A stretch of 64,000 nt of DNA from an uncultured Pelagibacteraceae bacterium. GTDB lineage: Bacteria; Pseudomonadota; Alphaproteobacteria; Pelagibacterales; Pelagibacteraceae. The position numbers and the translations under genes are program-made. Position 1 is the first letter of the stretch; every line of letters starts with the position of its first letter. The stretch spans positions 43,032 through 107,031 of the forward strand of contig CACOQN010000004.1 of NCBI GenBank assembly GCA_902629285.1, written 5' to 3'. The notes under the pieces are model-generated. The model saw only the letters and a list, made by a program, of their open reading frames with translations, had not been told where the DNA came from and did no database searches. This document shows positions 17,113 through 25,436 of the stretch, piece after piece.

Positions 17113-17438
17113 ATAATTTCACTGAAAAAAAAATATTTGAAGAAGCTGATAATTGGATAAAATCAAATAAAAAGGTCGTCCTCGCAACTGTCATTCAAAC
17201 ATGGGGCTCTTCACCATTAGGAATTGGTAGTAGAATGATAGTAAACGAAAATGGAAATTTTTTAGGATCTGTGTCTGGAGGTTGCGTAGAGGCTAAAGTT
17301 ATTGAGGAGTGTATATCTTTACTCAATAGTAAAGAAAATTGTAAGAAAATAGATTTTAAGGTTTCAAATGAAAATGCATGGGAAGTGGGATTAGCCTGTG
17401 GTGGTGATATTTCAATTTATATTGAAGAAATTATTTAA
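17109..17438 (+). CDS. XdhC/CoxI family, N-terminal domain protein
   Basis: XdhC-type proteins bind and sulfurate molybdenum cofactor for xanthine-dehydrogenase-family enzymes. This 109-residue product carries only the N-terminal domain: VVLATVIQTWGSSPLGIGSRM, GSVSGGCVEA and LACGGDISIYIE are family signatures. The next gene supplies the Rossmann domain with a TAATG overlap. The two-gene arrangement looks real rather than a frameshift, because each piece is a complete domain with its own coupled start. No Mo-hydroxylase is encoded in the window. Confidence 0.88.
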   Translation: MNNFTEKKIFEEADNWIKSNKKVVLATVIQTWGSSPLGIGSRMIVNENGNFLGSVSGGCVEAKVIEECISLLNSKENCKKIDFKVSNENAWEVGLACGGDISIYIEEII

Positions 17439-18118
17439 TGAAATTAAAGACAATACAAGAAACTTTAAAAAATAAATCTTTAAAAAAAGAATTTGCGATT
17501 ATTACAAATTTAAAAAATGGTGATAGTGAAATATTTTTCCCTGATACAAATCTAACTGGATTTTTTTCAAAATATAGAAATGATATTAAAAAAATATTTC
17601 ATTTAAATAAAAATAGTTTGATAGAAAATTCAGATATATTTGTTCAAACTTTTAAAAATCCTATTAAAGTAATAATTGTAGGTGCAGTTCATATAACAAC
17701 ATATTTAATTGATTTAGCAAAAAATTTAGATTTTGAGATTATTATTGTTGATCCTAGAGGATATTTTGCATCAAAAGAAAGATTCCCAAATACAAATATT
17801 ATTAAAAAATGGCCTAATGAAGCTTTTAAAGAAATTGAAACAAATTCAAAAACAGCTTTAGTTGCATTAACTCATGATCCAAAAATTGATGACCCCGCTT
17901 TACAATATGCATTGAAAAATAAATTTTTTTATATTGGTGCTCTTGGAAGTAAAAAAACACACGAAAAAAGATGCTTAAGATTGATGGAATCTGGCTTCAA
18001 AAAAGAAGAGGTAGAAACAATCAATGGGCCAATTGGTATAAAGTTGGGTGGTAAATCTCCTTCTGAAATAGCTATATCTATTATTGCTCAACTTGTTTTG
18101 GAAAAATATAGGAAATAG
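17438..18118 (+). CDS. XdhC/CoxI family, C-terminal Rossmann domain protein
   Basis: This 226-residue partner of the preceding gene contains the VIIVGAVH nucleotide-binding turn (about residues 77-84), the IIVDPRGYFASKERFP strand-helix, LTHDPKIDDPAL and FYIGALGSKKTHEKR, all typical of the XdhC C-terminal domain. The C-terminus GGKSPSEIAISIIAQL also matches. Together the two proteins would equal one full XdhC. The likely client is a xanthine-dehydrogenase or CoxL-type enzyme encoded elsewhere. Confidence 0.9.
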   Translation: MKLKTIQETLKNKSLKKEFAIITNLKNGDSEIFFPDTNLTGFFSKYRNDIKKIFHLNKNSLIENSDIFVQTFKNPIKVIIVGAVHITTYLIDLAKNLDFEIIIVDPRGYFASKERFPNTNIIKKWPNEAFKEIETNSKTALVALTHDPKIDDPALQYALKNKFFYIGALGSKKTHEKRCLRLMESGFKKEEVETINGPIGIKLGGKSPSEIAISIIAQLVLEKYRK

Positions 18119-18135
18119 TTAAATTTAATTAATTT

Positions 18136-18147
18136 TGATAATTATCA
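18136..18147. promoter_or_regulatory. 12-bp palindrome upstream of DUF1244 gene
   Basis: TGATAATTATCA is a perfect palindrome about 40 bp before the DUF1244 start. It resembles part of a Fur-type site, but in A+T-rich DNA chance occurrence is likely. Confidence 0.25.
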
Positions 18148-18187
18148 TAATCTTGTGATTATTTATTATACAGTTAATAGTTTCATT

Positions 18188-18433
18188 ATGAATGAAAATG
18201 AAAAAAAAACTCTTCAATCAGCAGCTTTTGAAAGATTAATAAAACATTTAGACGAAAGAAAAGATGTTCAAAATATTGATCTAATGAATTTAGCTGGTTT
18301 TTGTAGAAATTGTTTATCAAGGTGGTTTAGAGAAGAAGGTGAAAAAAGAGGAATTTTAATTTCAGATGCGCAAGCAAGAGAACATGTTTATGGAATGCCC
18401 TACTCTGAATGGAAAACAAAATATCAAAAATAA
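18188..18433 (+). CDS. DUF1244 family protein
   Basis: This 81-residue cytosolic protein matches the alphaproteobacterial DUF1244 family: FERLIKHLDER, DLMNLAGFCRNCLSRWF and the C-terminal HVYGMPYSEWK. Function is unknown; the CRNC pair could bind metal. I chose the ATG at 18188 (MNENEKK) over an upstream GTG at 18155 because the extra residues are not family-like. It ends exactly where the convergent moaB gene ends. Confidence 0.82.
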   Translation: MNENEKKTLQSAAFERLIKHLDERKDVQNIDLMNLAGFCRNCLSRWFREEGEKRGILISDAQAREHVYGMPYSEWKTKYQK

Positions 18434-18934
18434 TTATTTTTCTTTTAATCTTGGAAATAATTCAACAAAATTACAGGGTTTATGATTGATGTCTAATTGA
18501 TGTTTTAAAATACCATCCCAAGCGTCTGTTACACCACCTGATGATCCTGGTAATGCAAAAATATATTTTCCATTTGATAAAACTGCACATGCTCTTGATT
18601 GTATTGAGGATGTGCCTACTGTCTTTAAACTAATTGTTCTAAAAACTTCCCCAAAACCAGGAATATGTTTATCAGCGATTTCATCTAATGCTTCTGGTGT
18701 AATATCTCTTCCAGTTAAACCAGTCCCCCCTGTTGTAATTATGACATCAACTTCTTTTTGAGTAATCCAATCTTTTAAAATTAATAAAATATCTTCTTTA
18801 TTATCTTTGCAAATTTTTCTATCTACTAAATTGTGTTTTGCATTTTTTATTTTATCAACTAAAATTTTTCCAGATTTATCATTATCAAACGTTCTGGTAT
18901 CTGTTACAGTCAATAAAGCAATATTAACAATCAT
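18434..18934 (-). CDS. moaB: Molybdenum cofactor biosynthesis protein B (MoaB/MogA family)
   Basis: MoaB/MogA adenylate molybdopterin before metal insertion. The 166-residue protein has LTVTDTRTFDNDKSG at the N-terminus, the TTGGTGLTGRDITPEAL signature and an FALPGSSGG loop. It is convergent with the moa-msr-xdhC block. MoeA and MobA are not in the window. Confidence 0.92.
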   Translation of the reverse strand: MIVNIALLTVTDTRTFDNDKSGKILVDKIKNAKHNLVDRKICKDNKEDILLILKDWITQKEVDVIITTGGTGLTGRDITPEALDEIADKHIPGFGEVFRTISLKTVGTSSIQSRACAVLSNGKYIFALPGSSGGVTDAWDGILKHQLDINHKPCNFVELFPRLKEK

Positions 18935-18947
18935 AATAATTATTTAA

Positions 18948-19694
18948 ATGATTATACTAACAATATTTTTTTTTATAACAGCTATTTTATATGCTAGTAT
19001 TGGCTTTGGTGGAGGATCAACATATCTTGCATTAATGTTAATATGGGAGATCCCATATTATATTTTTCCAATAATAGCTCTATTTTGTAACATCATAGTT
19101 GTTTCTGGAAATTCTATTAATTTTATTAGATCTGGTAATATCAATTTAAAATTAATACTGCCTTACCTAGTTGGATCTGTGCCTTTTGCTTTTATAGGTG
19201 CTTCTATTTCACTAGAAAAAGAAATTTTCGAAATATTATTATTCTTAGTTTTAATAATAGCTGGTTTTTTTTTATTATTAGAAAGCAACACTTTTAATAA
19301 AAAAGACTTAAAAATAAATTCTATATCAACTATTTTTTCAATTTTTATAGGATCATTAATTGGATTTGTATCAGGTTTGGTTGGAATTGGGGGTGGAATA
19401 TTTTTGAGCCCAATATTATTTTTATTAAAAGCTGGTTACCCTAAACACATAACAAGTTCAGCTTCTTTATTTATTTTAATTAACTCAATTTTTGGAGTAG
19501 CAGGTCAATTAACTAAAGAAATTGTCTTAAATGAATTTTTAAATTACTGGCCACTTTTTTTAGCTGTACTAATCGGTGGTCAAATAGGTAATTATTTAAA
19601 TATAAAATTTTTGTCTAACAAAGCTTTAGCATTATTAACGTCTTTACTAATTATTTTTGTAGCGATAAGAATGGGATTAAGAATATTATTTTAA
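18948..19694 (+). CDS. TauE/SafE family membrane permease
   Basis: This 248-residue protein has about eight hydrophobic segments. The duplicated glycine-rich motifs are ASIGFGGGSTYLALML near the N-terminus and SGLVGIGGGIFLSPIL in the middle. The family includes exporters or importers of sulfite, sulfoacetate and other organosulfur anions. Substrate is not readable here. It starts 13 bp from the divergent moaB start and ends one base before the methyltransferase gene. Confidence 0.85.
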   Translation: MIILTIFFFITAILYASIGFGGGSTYLALMLIWEIPYYIFPIIALFCNIIVVSGNSINFIRSGNINLKLILPYLVGSVPFAFIGASISLEKEIFEILLFLVLIIAGFFLLLESNTFNKKDLKINSISTIFSIFIGSLIGFVSGLVGIGGGIFLSPILFLLKAGYPKHITSSASLFILINSIFGVAGQLTKEIVLNEFLNYWPLFLAVLIGGQIGNYLNIKFLSNKALALLTSLLIIFVAIRMGLRILF

Positions 19695-19695
19695 A

Positions 19696-20601
19696 ATGAT
19701 AAATACAAATTTTTTTAAAAAAACTCGGATATTAGATGGTGGAATGGGTCAAGAACTTTTAGCAAGGGGAATGCCATCAAATTCAACATTATGGAGTGCT
19801 AATGCAATTTTAAATGAAAAATATCATCCATTAGTATTAAATACTCACATAGATTTTATAAAAGCAGGAGCAGAAGTAATAGTAACAACTACATTTGCAA
19901 CACGACAAAAAAGATTAAAAGAAAATAATCTTCAAGATAAATTTGAATATTTAAATAAAAAAGCTGGCGAAATAGCTGTTAATGCTAAGCAAAAATATCC
20001 ACATGTATATATTGCTGGTGGCCTTCCTCCTCAACATTTAACATATGAAGCAGATGAAAGAAATGAGAGAGAAATTATTAATAATTTCAGTAGTCAGGCA
20101 AAAATATTAAATCCCTATGTGGATTTTTTTTACTTTGATGTATGGAGTAGTATAAAAGAAGTTAAGTGCGGTATAGAAGCAATTAAACAATTTGAAAAAC
20201 CACATTTAATAGGAATCCATATTTCTGAAGGAGTAAAATTACCAAGCGGAGAAAATATTTCAAATTTAAAAAATTTAATTAACGATCAAACACTAGGTGT
20301 TATGCTTGCATGTGTATCGCCAGAAAATTTTGAAAAAAATCTTACTGAGCTTAAAAGTTTAAACATCCCCTTTGGTTTCAAATTAAATGGTTTTGTTACA
20401 ACTAAAATTAAAAATGGGTACACTTCAGTGTTTTTAAATAAAAAATCAAATCCAAATGAAATGTTAGGAAAAAGGCAAGATTTAACTCCAGATAAAATGG
20501 CAAAAATAGCAAAAAAATTTAAAGATTCTGGTGCTACAATTATTGGAGGTTGTTGCGAAACAGGTCCATCACATATAGAGGCAATTGCAAAAATTAAGTA
20601 A
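19696..20601 (+). CDS. Homocysteine S-methyltransferase family protein
   Basis: This 301-residue TIM-barrel protein begins RILDGGMGQELL, as in MmuM and betaine-homocysteine methyltransferases. The zinc cysteines are visible in LACVSPENF and GGCCETGPSH. It would make methionine from homocysteine using a small methyl donor such as S-methylmethionine or a betaine. It is shorter than MetH and has no cobalamin domain. The 3' end overlaps the convergent transporter gene by 8 bp. Confidence 0.85.
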   Translation: MINTNFFKKTRILDGGMGQELLARGMPSNSTLWSANAILNEKYHPLVLNTHIDFIKAGAEVIVTTTFATRQKRLKENNLQDKFEYLNKKAGEIAVNAKQKYPHVYIAGGLPPQHLTYEADERNEREIINNFSSQAKILNPYVDFFYFDVWSSIKEVKCGIEAIKQFEKPHLIGIHISEGVKLPSGENISNLKNLINDQTLGVMLACVSPENFEKNLTELKSLNIPFGFKLNGFVTTKIKNGYTSVFLNKKSNPNEMLGKRQDLTPDKMAKIAKKFKDSGATIIGGCCETGPSHIEAIAKIK

Positions 20602-21481
20602 CATTTTTATAATCAGCTTTTCTTGCTAAATATATTCCAATAAATACAGCAACTAATGCAACTAAAATTTTTGAAGTAATTATTTCATCAAGAAATATAT
20701 ACCCTAAAATAATTCCAAAAATTGGAATTATATATGACACTTGAGAGTGAAAAATAAGTCCATTAGTTTTTAAAATTTTAAACCTTAGTAACCATGCAAT
20801 TCCTGTTGGAAAAATTCCTAAATAAATTACAGATATAATAGAGTCCATTGATGGATTTAACATCCATGGTTTTTCAAAAATTAACGTTAAGGGAAAAAGT
20901 ATTATAGATGACCAAATTAAAATAGAACCTGTAACATTTTCATTTTTTTTACTACTTATTTTCAAAGTCATGACTCCTCCAATAACATAACAAGTCGAAC
21001 CAAGTAAAATTAGTAGTGCTGCGATAAAGTTATTTTCATTTATTAAAAAATTATCTGAAAATAAAAATACAATTCCCGAAAAACCAATTAATAAACCAAT
21101 TGTTTTTAAATAATTAAATCTCTCTCCTTTTAGAAAAAAATGAGCTAAAACGGTTGATGTAAGTGGTGTTGTAGACATTAAAATAGCTGCTAAATTGCTT
21201 TGAACAAAATTTACTCCATAGGATATTAATATAAATGGGATAACTAAATTTACTAATCCAATTATCGCAAACCATTTCCAATCTTTTGAAAACGCTTCTA
21301 TTTTTATATTGTTATAAAAACATAAAATTAAAACTGGTATTGCCCCTAAAAAAGATCTTAAAAATCCAATTGTAATTGGCCCAAATGAATATGTTGCTAT
21401 TTTAATATTAAAAAAAGCTGATGCCCAAATTAATGATAACAATGTTAACAATAAGTAATCGACTAATTGTGGTTTTCTCAT
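20594..21481 (-). CDS. EamA/DMT family transporter
   Basis: This 295-residue protein has about ten hydrophobic segments in two repeats, each with the EamA layout; LLTLLSLIWASAFFNIKIA opens the first. Family members export or import amino acids and other metabolites, and the substrate cannot be inferred. Its start overlaps the end of the upstream YbaK gene by four bases, so the two are one transcription unit. Confidence 0.85.
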   Translation of the reverse strand: MRKPQLVDYLLLTLLSLIWASAFFNIKIATYSFGPITIGFLRSFLGAIPVLILCFYNNIKIEAFSKDWKWFAIIGLVNLVIPFILISYGVNFVQSNLAAILMSTTPLTSTVLAHFFLKGERFNYLKTIGLLIGFSGIVFLFSDNFLINENNFIAALLILLGSTCYVIGGVMTLKISSKKNENVTGSILIWSSIILFPLTLIFEKPWMLNPSMDSIISVIYLGIFPTGIAWLLRFKILKTNGLIFHSQVSYIIPIFGIILGYIFLDEIITSKILVALVAVFIGIYLARKADYKNVT

Positions 21482-21960
21482 TCTGATATCTCTTTTGTTT
21501 CCCCTAAAGTTAATTTTTTTAAGTTTTCAAAGTCTATTTCAAAAACTGCATTAGGATGCCCTGCAGCTGCAAAAATTGATTCAAAATTTTTTAAATTTTC
21601 ATCTATAAATATTTTTGTTTTTATTAAGTGTCCAACTGGAGAAACTCCTCCTATTGTATAACCAGTAATTTTTTTTACATCTTCTGGATTTGCCATAAAT
21701 ACATCTTTTTCTTTCAAAATATTTTTTAATTTATTTAGAGAACATCTTTTATCTCCTGAAACCAAACAAAGAACAAAATCTTCGCCCGCTTTAAAAAGTA
21801 AGCTTTTTATAATGGCACCAACTTTACAACCTAAAGCTGTAGCAGCTTCATTTGCTGTTCTCGCAGTTTGATCCAAAACTAATACTTTAAGATTAGAGTC
21901 AAATTCCTTAATTGATTTTTCAGCTCTTTTAACTGGTTCTTTCAATAATATTGAATTCAC
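21478..21960 (-). CDS. YbaK/EbsC-type aminoacyl-tRNA editing domain protein
   Basis: This 160-residue stand-alone editing domain probably hydrolyses mischarged tRNA, as YbaK and ProX do on tRNA-Pro. Signs are GCKVGAIIKSLLF with the conserved lysine, LCLVSGDKRCSLNKLK, the GYTIGGVSPVGH loop and AAGHPNAVFEI. It heads a two-gene unit with the EamA transporter. Confidence 0.87.
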   Translation of the reverse strand: MNSILLKEPVKRAEKSIKEFDSNLKVLVLDQTARTANEAATALGCKVGAIIKSLLFKAGEDFVLCLVSGDKRCSLNKLKNILKEKDVFMANPEDVKKITGYTIGGVSPVGHLIKTKIFIDENLKNFESIFAAAGHPNAVFEIDFENLKKLTLGETKEISE

Positions 21961-21982
21961 TGATTTAATTAGTTTATATTTT

Positions 21983-22000
21983 TAGTGTTTAAATACACTA
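21983..22000 (+). repeat. Short hairpin in glnA upstream region
   Basis: TAGTGT (21983-21988) and ACACTA (21995-22000) are perfect arms around a six-base TTAAAT loop. It may be an operator or the first of two leader hairpins before glnA. Confidence 0.35.
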
Positions 22001-22030
22001 CTTATGTAAAAATTGCATAGGTGTTATTTA

Positions 22031-22070
22031 TTAAATAAGCAATATTTTTAAGTATTTTTTTGCTATTTAA
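22031..22070 (+). promoter_or_regulatory. Leader hairpin 37 bp upstream of glnA
   Basis: Bases 22031-22042 pair with 22060-22070 over 11 positions with one bulged A, closing a 17-base A+T-rich loop. It sits before the TTAGGAGA ribosome site of glnA (about 22087-22094). Position suggests leader control of glutamine synthetase, but it does not show the multi-stem layout I would expect of a known glutamine riboswitch. Confidence 0.4.
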
Positions 22071-22106
22071 GCGCATTAAAAATTATTTAGGAGATATGAA
22101 GATATA

Positions 22107-23513
22107 ATGAGTGTGACAAACGTTCTGAAGTTCATAAAAGAAAAAGAGGCAGAATTTGTAGACTTAAGATTTACAGATCCTAGAGGAAAGCTTCAACATC
22201 TAACTATGGATGCATCAATTGTTGATGAAGAAATGTTAAACGATGGTGTATTCTTTGATGGTTCATCTATCGCAGGATGGAAAGCTATTAATGAGTCTGA
22301 CATGATTCTTAAACCTGATACTGCAAGGATGTTTATGGATCCTTTCACTTCTCATAATACTGTAGTTTTATTTTGTGATATTCTTGATGCTATTAAAAGA
22401 AATCCTTACGAGAGAGATCCTAGAGGTGTAGCTAAAAAAGCAGAAGCGTATTTAAAAGCATCTGGTATTGGTGATAAAGCCTTCTTCGGTCCAGAACCAG
22501 AATTTTTTGTATTTGATGATGTAAGAATTAAAAATGATATGAATGAATGTGGATTCAAAATAGACAGTAAAGAGGGTCCATATAACTCAGGAAGAGAATA
22601 TGAGAACGGAAATATGGCTCATAGACCAGCAGTAAAAGGTGGTTATTTTCCTGTTCCACCTGTTGATAGTGAACAAGACATGCGTGGTGAATATCTAAAA
22701 AATTTAAAAGAAGTTGGAATTAAAGTTGAGAAACATCACCATGAAGTTGCGCCAAGCCAACATGAACTTGGCATGTATTTTGGAACTTTAGTAGATCAAG
22801 CTGATAATGTTCAATTGTATAAATATGTTGTACAAATGGTTACACATTCATTTGGTAAAACGGCAACCTTTATGCCGAAACCTGTTGCTGGAGATAATGG
22901 TTCTGGTATGCACATTCATCAATCTATTTGGAAAGGTGATACACCAGTATTTTCTGGAGATGCTTATGCTGGCCTATCTGAAACTGCCTTACATTATATT
23001 GGTGGAATATTAAAACATGCAAAAGCAATTAACGCTTTTGCCAATTCAACAACGAATAGTTATAAAAGATTAATTCCAGGTTTTGAAGCTCCTGTTCTTC
23101 TTGCATATTCAGCAAGAAATAGGTCCGCGTCATGTAGAATACCAATTACTCTAAGTAAAAAAGGTGCAAGATGTGAAATTAGATTTCCAGATGCTTCTGG
23201 GAACCCCTATTTAACTTTTGCTGCTATGCTTATGGCAGGACTTGATGGAATTAAAAATAAAATTCATCCAGGTGAGTCTTTTGATAAAGATTTATATGAA
23301 TTACCACCCGAAGAAGTAAAAGCTATACCAACTGTTTGTGGTTCTTTAAGAGAGGCAATGGAAAGTTTAGATAAAGATAGAGATTTTTTAACTCAAGGTG
23401 ATGTCTTTACTGATGATCAAATTGATGCTTATATTGCTTTGAAGTTTGAGGAAATTCATAAATTTGAGCATTCACCTCATCCGGTAGAGTTCGAGATGTA
23501 TTACAGCAGTTAA
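22107..23513 (+). CDS. glnA: Glutamine synthetase type I
   Basis: GlnA condenses ammonia and glutamate, the main route of nitrogen assimilation. The 468-residue length is typical of GSI-beta. Seen are the DGSS segment in [21 protein letters not shown], the [11 protein letters not shown] metal site, and GSGMHIHQS. The C-terminal NLY-type adenylylation region is changed here to [11 protein letters not shown], so the tyrosine lies in a DLYELP context as in classical GSI. A hairpin leader precedes it, and the convergent small gene ends 9 bp beyond its stop. Confidence 0.96.
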   Translation: MSVTNVLKFIKEKEAEFVDLRFTDPRGKLQHLTMDASIVDEEMLNDGVFFDGSSIAGWKAINESDMILKPDTARMFMDPFTSHNTVVLFCDILDAIKRNPYERDPRGVAKKAEAYLKASGIGDKAFFGPEPEFFVFDDVRIKNDMNECGFKIDSKEGPYNSGREYENGNMAHRPAVKGGYFPVPPVDSEQDMRGEYLKNLKEVGIKVEKHHHEVAPSQHELGMYFGTLVDQADNVQLYKYVVQMVTHSFGKTATFMPKPVAGDNGSGMHIHQSIWKGDTPVFSGDAYAGLSETALHYIGGILKHAKAINAFANSTTNSYKRLIPGFEAPVLLAYSARNRSASCRIPITLSKKGARCEIRFPDASGNPYLTFAAMLMAGLDGIKNKIHPGESFDKDLYELPPEEVKAIPTVCGSLREAMESLDKDRDFLTQGDVFTDDQIDAYIALKFEEIHKFEHSPHPVEFEMYYSS

Positions 23514-23525
23514 TAAACTTTATTA
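23511..23525. terminator. Short palindrome containing both convergent stop codons
   Basis: TAATAAA (23511-23517) and TTTATTA (23519-23525) are perfect arms with a single-base loop. The left arm begins with the glnA stop and the right arm ends with the stop of the minus-strand small gene. It is too weak to be a convincing intrinsic terminator, but marks the shared 3' boundary. Confidence 0.35.
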
Positions 23526-23693
23526 CTGTCTTGTGGTTGCAATGGTATCTTTGTTAACACCTTTTTTTACTACATAGTCTTGTGTACCGTTAGCACCAGT
23601 TTCAACCTCTTTACGTAGCTCCTTAAAGAACGTTTTTTCTTTTAAAGAATTTTTTAAGTTTTTAACAAGATTTTTAAACTCAAATTTATTCAT
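23523..23693 (-). CDS. Small hypothetical protein (56 aa)
   Basis: I do not recognise a family. An intact frame starts at ATG (23693) and reads MNKFEFKNLVKNLKNSLKEK at its N-terminus, followed by a basic/acidic helix, then a polar tail ending TIATTRQ. It contains no cysteine or membrane segment; the first 35 residues look like an amphipathic helix. It fills the only gap between glnA and the SET-domain gene. The mixed amino-acid composition (not just K/N/I/F) suggests a real coding sequence in this A+T-rich genome. Confidence 0.65.
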   Translation of the reverse strand: MNKFEFKNLVKNLKNSLKEKTFFKELRKEVETGANGTQDYVVKKGVNKDTIATTRQ

Positions 23694-23762
23694 AACTTAA
23701 ACATATATTAGATATGCATTTTATGCAATTCAGATATGTTATAAGCAAATATCTAAATAGCC

Positions 23763-24797
23763 TTAATTATTGAGGTTTTTAATAGCATCTTCTATTTTTA
23801 AGTAATTCATCTCTACGACTTTTGCAAAATCAGCAACATGTTGCTCATCAGATTCCTTTTTAAGAAAATTGCTTAAATTATCATAATTAATTTCATTTTT
23901 AAGTAACTTTAATACTGTTTTCAAAATATTATTTAATACTAAAGGATTTTTTATAATTTTATTTATTTCTAATTTAAAATCTAATGGTAATTTTAAGTTT
24001 TCAAAAACTATAAAATATTTATTTGAAAATATTCCATCCTTAATATTCCAATAATTTTCATTTATTTGTTCTTCATTATTTTCTGGTAATTTCATTGAAA
24101 AAAAATTTGGTGGAATTGAAATTAAATCAAAATTTTCTGGAATAAAATTAAATTGTAAAAAAAAAGAAACTATATCACTATGCATCTCATAACCTTGAAA
24201 AAATTGATTGTCTGTTTTTAAAATTCTATTATTTTTAAAATATATTTCTTGCTTATCCGTTTGAGCTCTGACCTCTCCAAATTTATAATTCACCATATCA
24301 AGAACAGGGGCAAGGTAAGCAACATTATTGAAAATAAAACCTTTTGATCTAAAAATTAAAAACAAATATTTTTCAAGATTATCAAGTTTATTAATATGAT
24401 CGAAAAAGGATTTAATTTTTCTTCTGGTAGGAGATTGCTCTATAAAAAAATTTAGTATTTTATTTTTTTTCTCTTCACTTAAAAGTGCTATATGACTTTT
24501 TTTAAGGTATTCAAAATCTGGAAAAGATGAAAAATATAATTTCAAAAAATCATGATCTGGGTAATCTATTTTATTTTCTTGAATAAAATTTTTTAATAAA
24601 TTTTGTGAAATTAAAAATTTTTTTGGTATTGAAATAATTTTACTATTATTATTAATTTCTTCTCTTACGAAAACGCCATAATTATTTTCTTCAATTTTTT
24701 TTAAAAATAAACTTTCATTTACATATATACCTTGGTTACGTGCTAAATCTAAAAAATTATCGTAGTCAATATTTTTTCTATCAGAGATATGTAGCAT
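23763..24797 (-). CDS. SET-domain protein, Rubisco-LSMT-like
   Basis: This 344-residue protein resembles SET-domain lysine methyltransferases of the Rubisco-LSMT/SETD type. YGVFVREEINNNSKIISIPKKFLIS matches the SET N-terminal strand block. APVLDMVNYKF corresponds to the P-x-x-D-M-x-N-H core. FQGYEMHSDIVSFFLQFNFIPEN resembles the conserved block that follows it. Canonical NH is here NY, and the usual GE-x-x-xxYG tyrosine motif is altered, so activity is uncertain. It begins two bases after sufA and is the last gene of the iscR-suf operon. Substrate is unknown. Confidence 0.65.
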   Translation of the reverse strand: MLHISDRKNIDYDNFLDLARNQGIYVNESLFLKKIEENNYGVFVREEINNNSKIISIPKKFLISQNLLKNFIQENKIDYPDHDFLKLYFSSFPDFEYLKKSHIALLSEEKKNKILNFFIEQSPTRRKIKSFFDHINKLDNLEKYLFLIFRSKGFIFNNVAYLAPVLDMVNYKFGEVRAQTDKQEIYFKNNRILKTDNQFFQGYEMHSDIVSFFLQFNFIPENFDLISIPPNFFSMKLPENNEEQINENYWNIKDGIFSNKYFIVFENLKLPLDFKLEINKIIKNPLVLNNILKTVLKLLKNEINYDNLSNFLKKESDEQHVADFAKVVEMNYLKIEDAIKNLNN

Positions 24798-24799
24798 TT

Positions 24800-25132
24800 T
24801 TAAATTTTAAAAGATTCTCCACAGCCACATCTTTCAGTTTCATTAGGATTATTAAAAACAAATGATGATGATAATTCCTCTTCTTTATAATCCATCTCAG
24901 TTCCAATTAGGTACATAACTGCAGCTGGATCAACAAATACTTTTACACCTTTATCCTCAATTACTTCATCATTCGGATTTAACTCTTTTGCATATTCCAT
25001 TACATAAGACATTCCCGCACAACCTCCTGACTTAACTGAAACTCTTAAACCTAAAGAATCCTTTTCAGCAGTAGACATTATTTTTTTAATTCTTAATGCT
25101 GCATTATCAGTTAATTTAATTATTGGGTTCAT
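24800..25132 (-). CDS. sufA: A-type Fe-S carrier (SufA/IscA/HesB family)
   Basis: This 110-residue carrier hands assembled Fe-S clusters to client proteins. The three ligand cysteines are Cys38 (SGGCAGMSY), Cys102 and Cys104 (ERCGCGESF). It overlaps the upstream sufT-like gene by one base and is part of the suf operon. SufA and ErpA cannot be separated by motif alone; context favours SufA. Confidence 0.9.
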   Translation of the reverse strand: MNPIIKLTDNAALRIKKIMSTAEKDSLGLRVSVKSGGCAGMSYVMEYAKELNPNDEVIEDKGVKVFVDPAAVMYLIGTEMDYKEEELSSSFVFNNPNETERCGCGESFKI

Positions 25133-25431
25133 TATAAGTTCATTTCTAATTTAGCTGCTTCTGACATCATATCTTTATTCCATGGTGGATCCCAAACTAA
25201 TTCAAGATCAACATCTTTAATTCCTTCAACTTGCATCACACCATCTTTTACCTCTTTTGGTAAACTTTCTGCTACTGGACAATTTGGTGTAGTTAAAGTC
25301 ATTTTAATTATTGCAAAATTTTCATCTTTAATTTGAATATCGTAAATTAAACCTAAATCATAAATATTCACAGGTAGTTCAGGATCATAAATTTTTCTAA
25401 TCTCCTCAATTATTTTCTCTTTTTTAGACAT
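25132..25431 (-). CDS. sufT: SufT-type Fe-S assembly protein (DUF59/MIP18)
   Basis: This 99-residue protein is a stand-alone DUF59 domain, with IRKIYDPELPVNIYDLGLIYDI and TLTTPNCPVAESLP containing the conserved cysteine. In suf operons this protein helps Fe-S maturation. It lies between sufU and sufA with a 5-bp gap and a 1-bp overlap. Confidence 0.9.
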   Translation of the reverse strand: MSKKEKIIEEIRKIYDPELPVNIYDLGLIYDIQIKDENFAIIKMTLTTPNCPVAESLPKEVKDGVMQVEGIKDVDLELVWDPPWNKDMMSEAAKLEMNL

Positions 25432-25436
25432 TTTTT

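Noticed and set aside
17109..18118. Frameshifted xdhC pseudogene
   Set aside because: Both halves are complete domains with a TAATG-coupled start; nothing is missing between them.
18155..18187. GTG start for DUF1244 protein
   Set aside because: It adds residues outside the family and has no ribosome site; ATG 18188 is preferred.
21961..22106. Sigma-54 promoter before glnA
   Set aside because: A TTGCAT is present near 22013, but no GG-containing -24 element stands at the required distance.
21961..22106. Known glutamine or glycine riboswitch before glnA
   Set aside because: I could not match the conserved multi-stem layout; only simple hairpins are supported.
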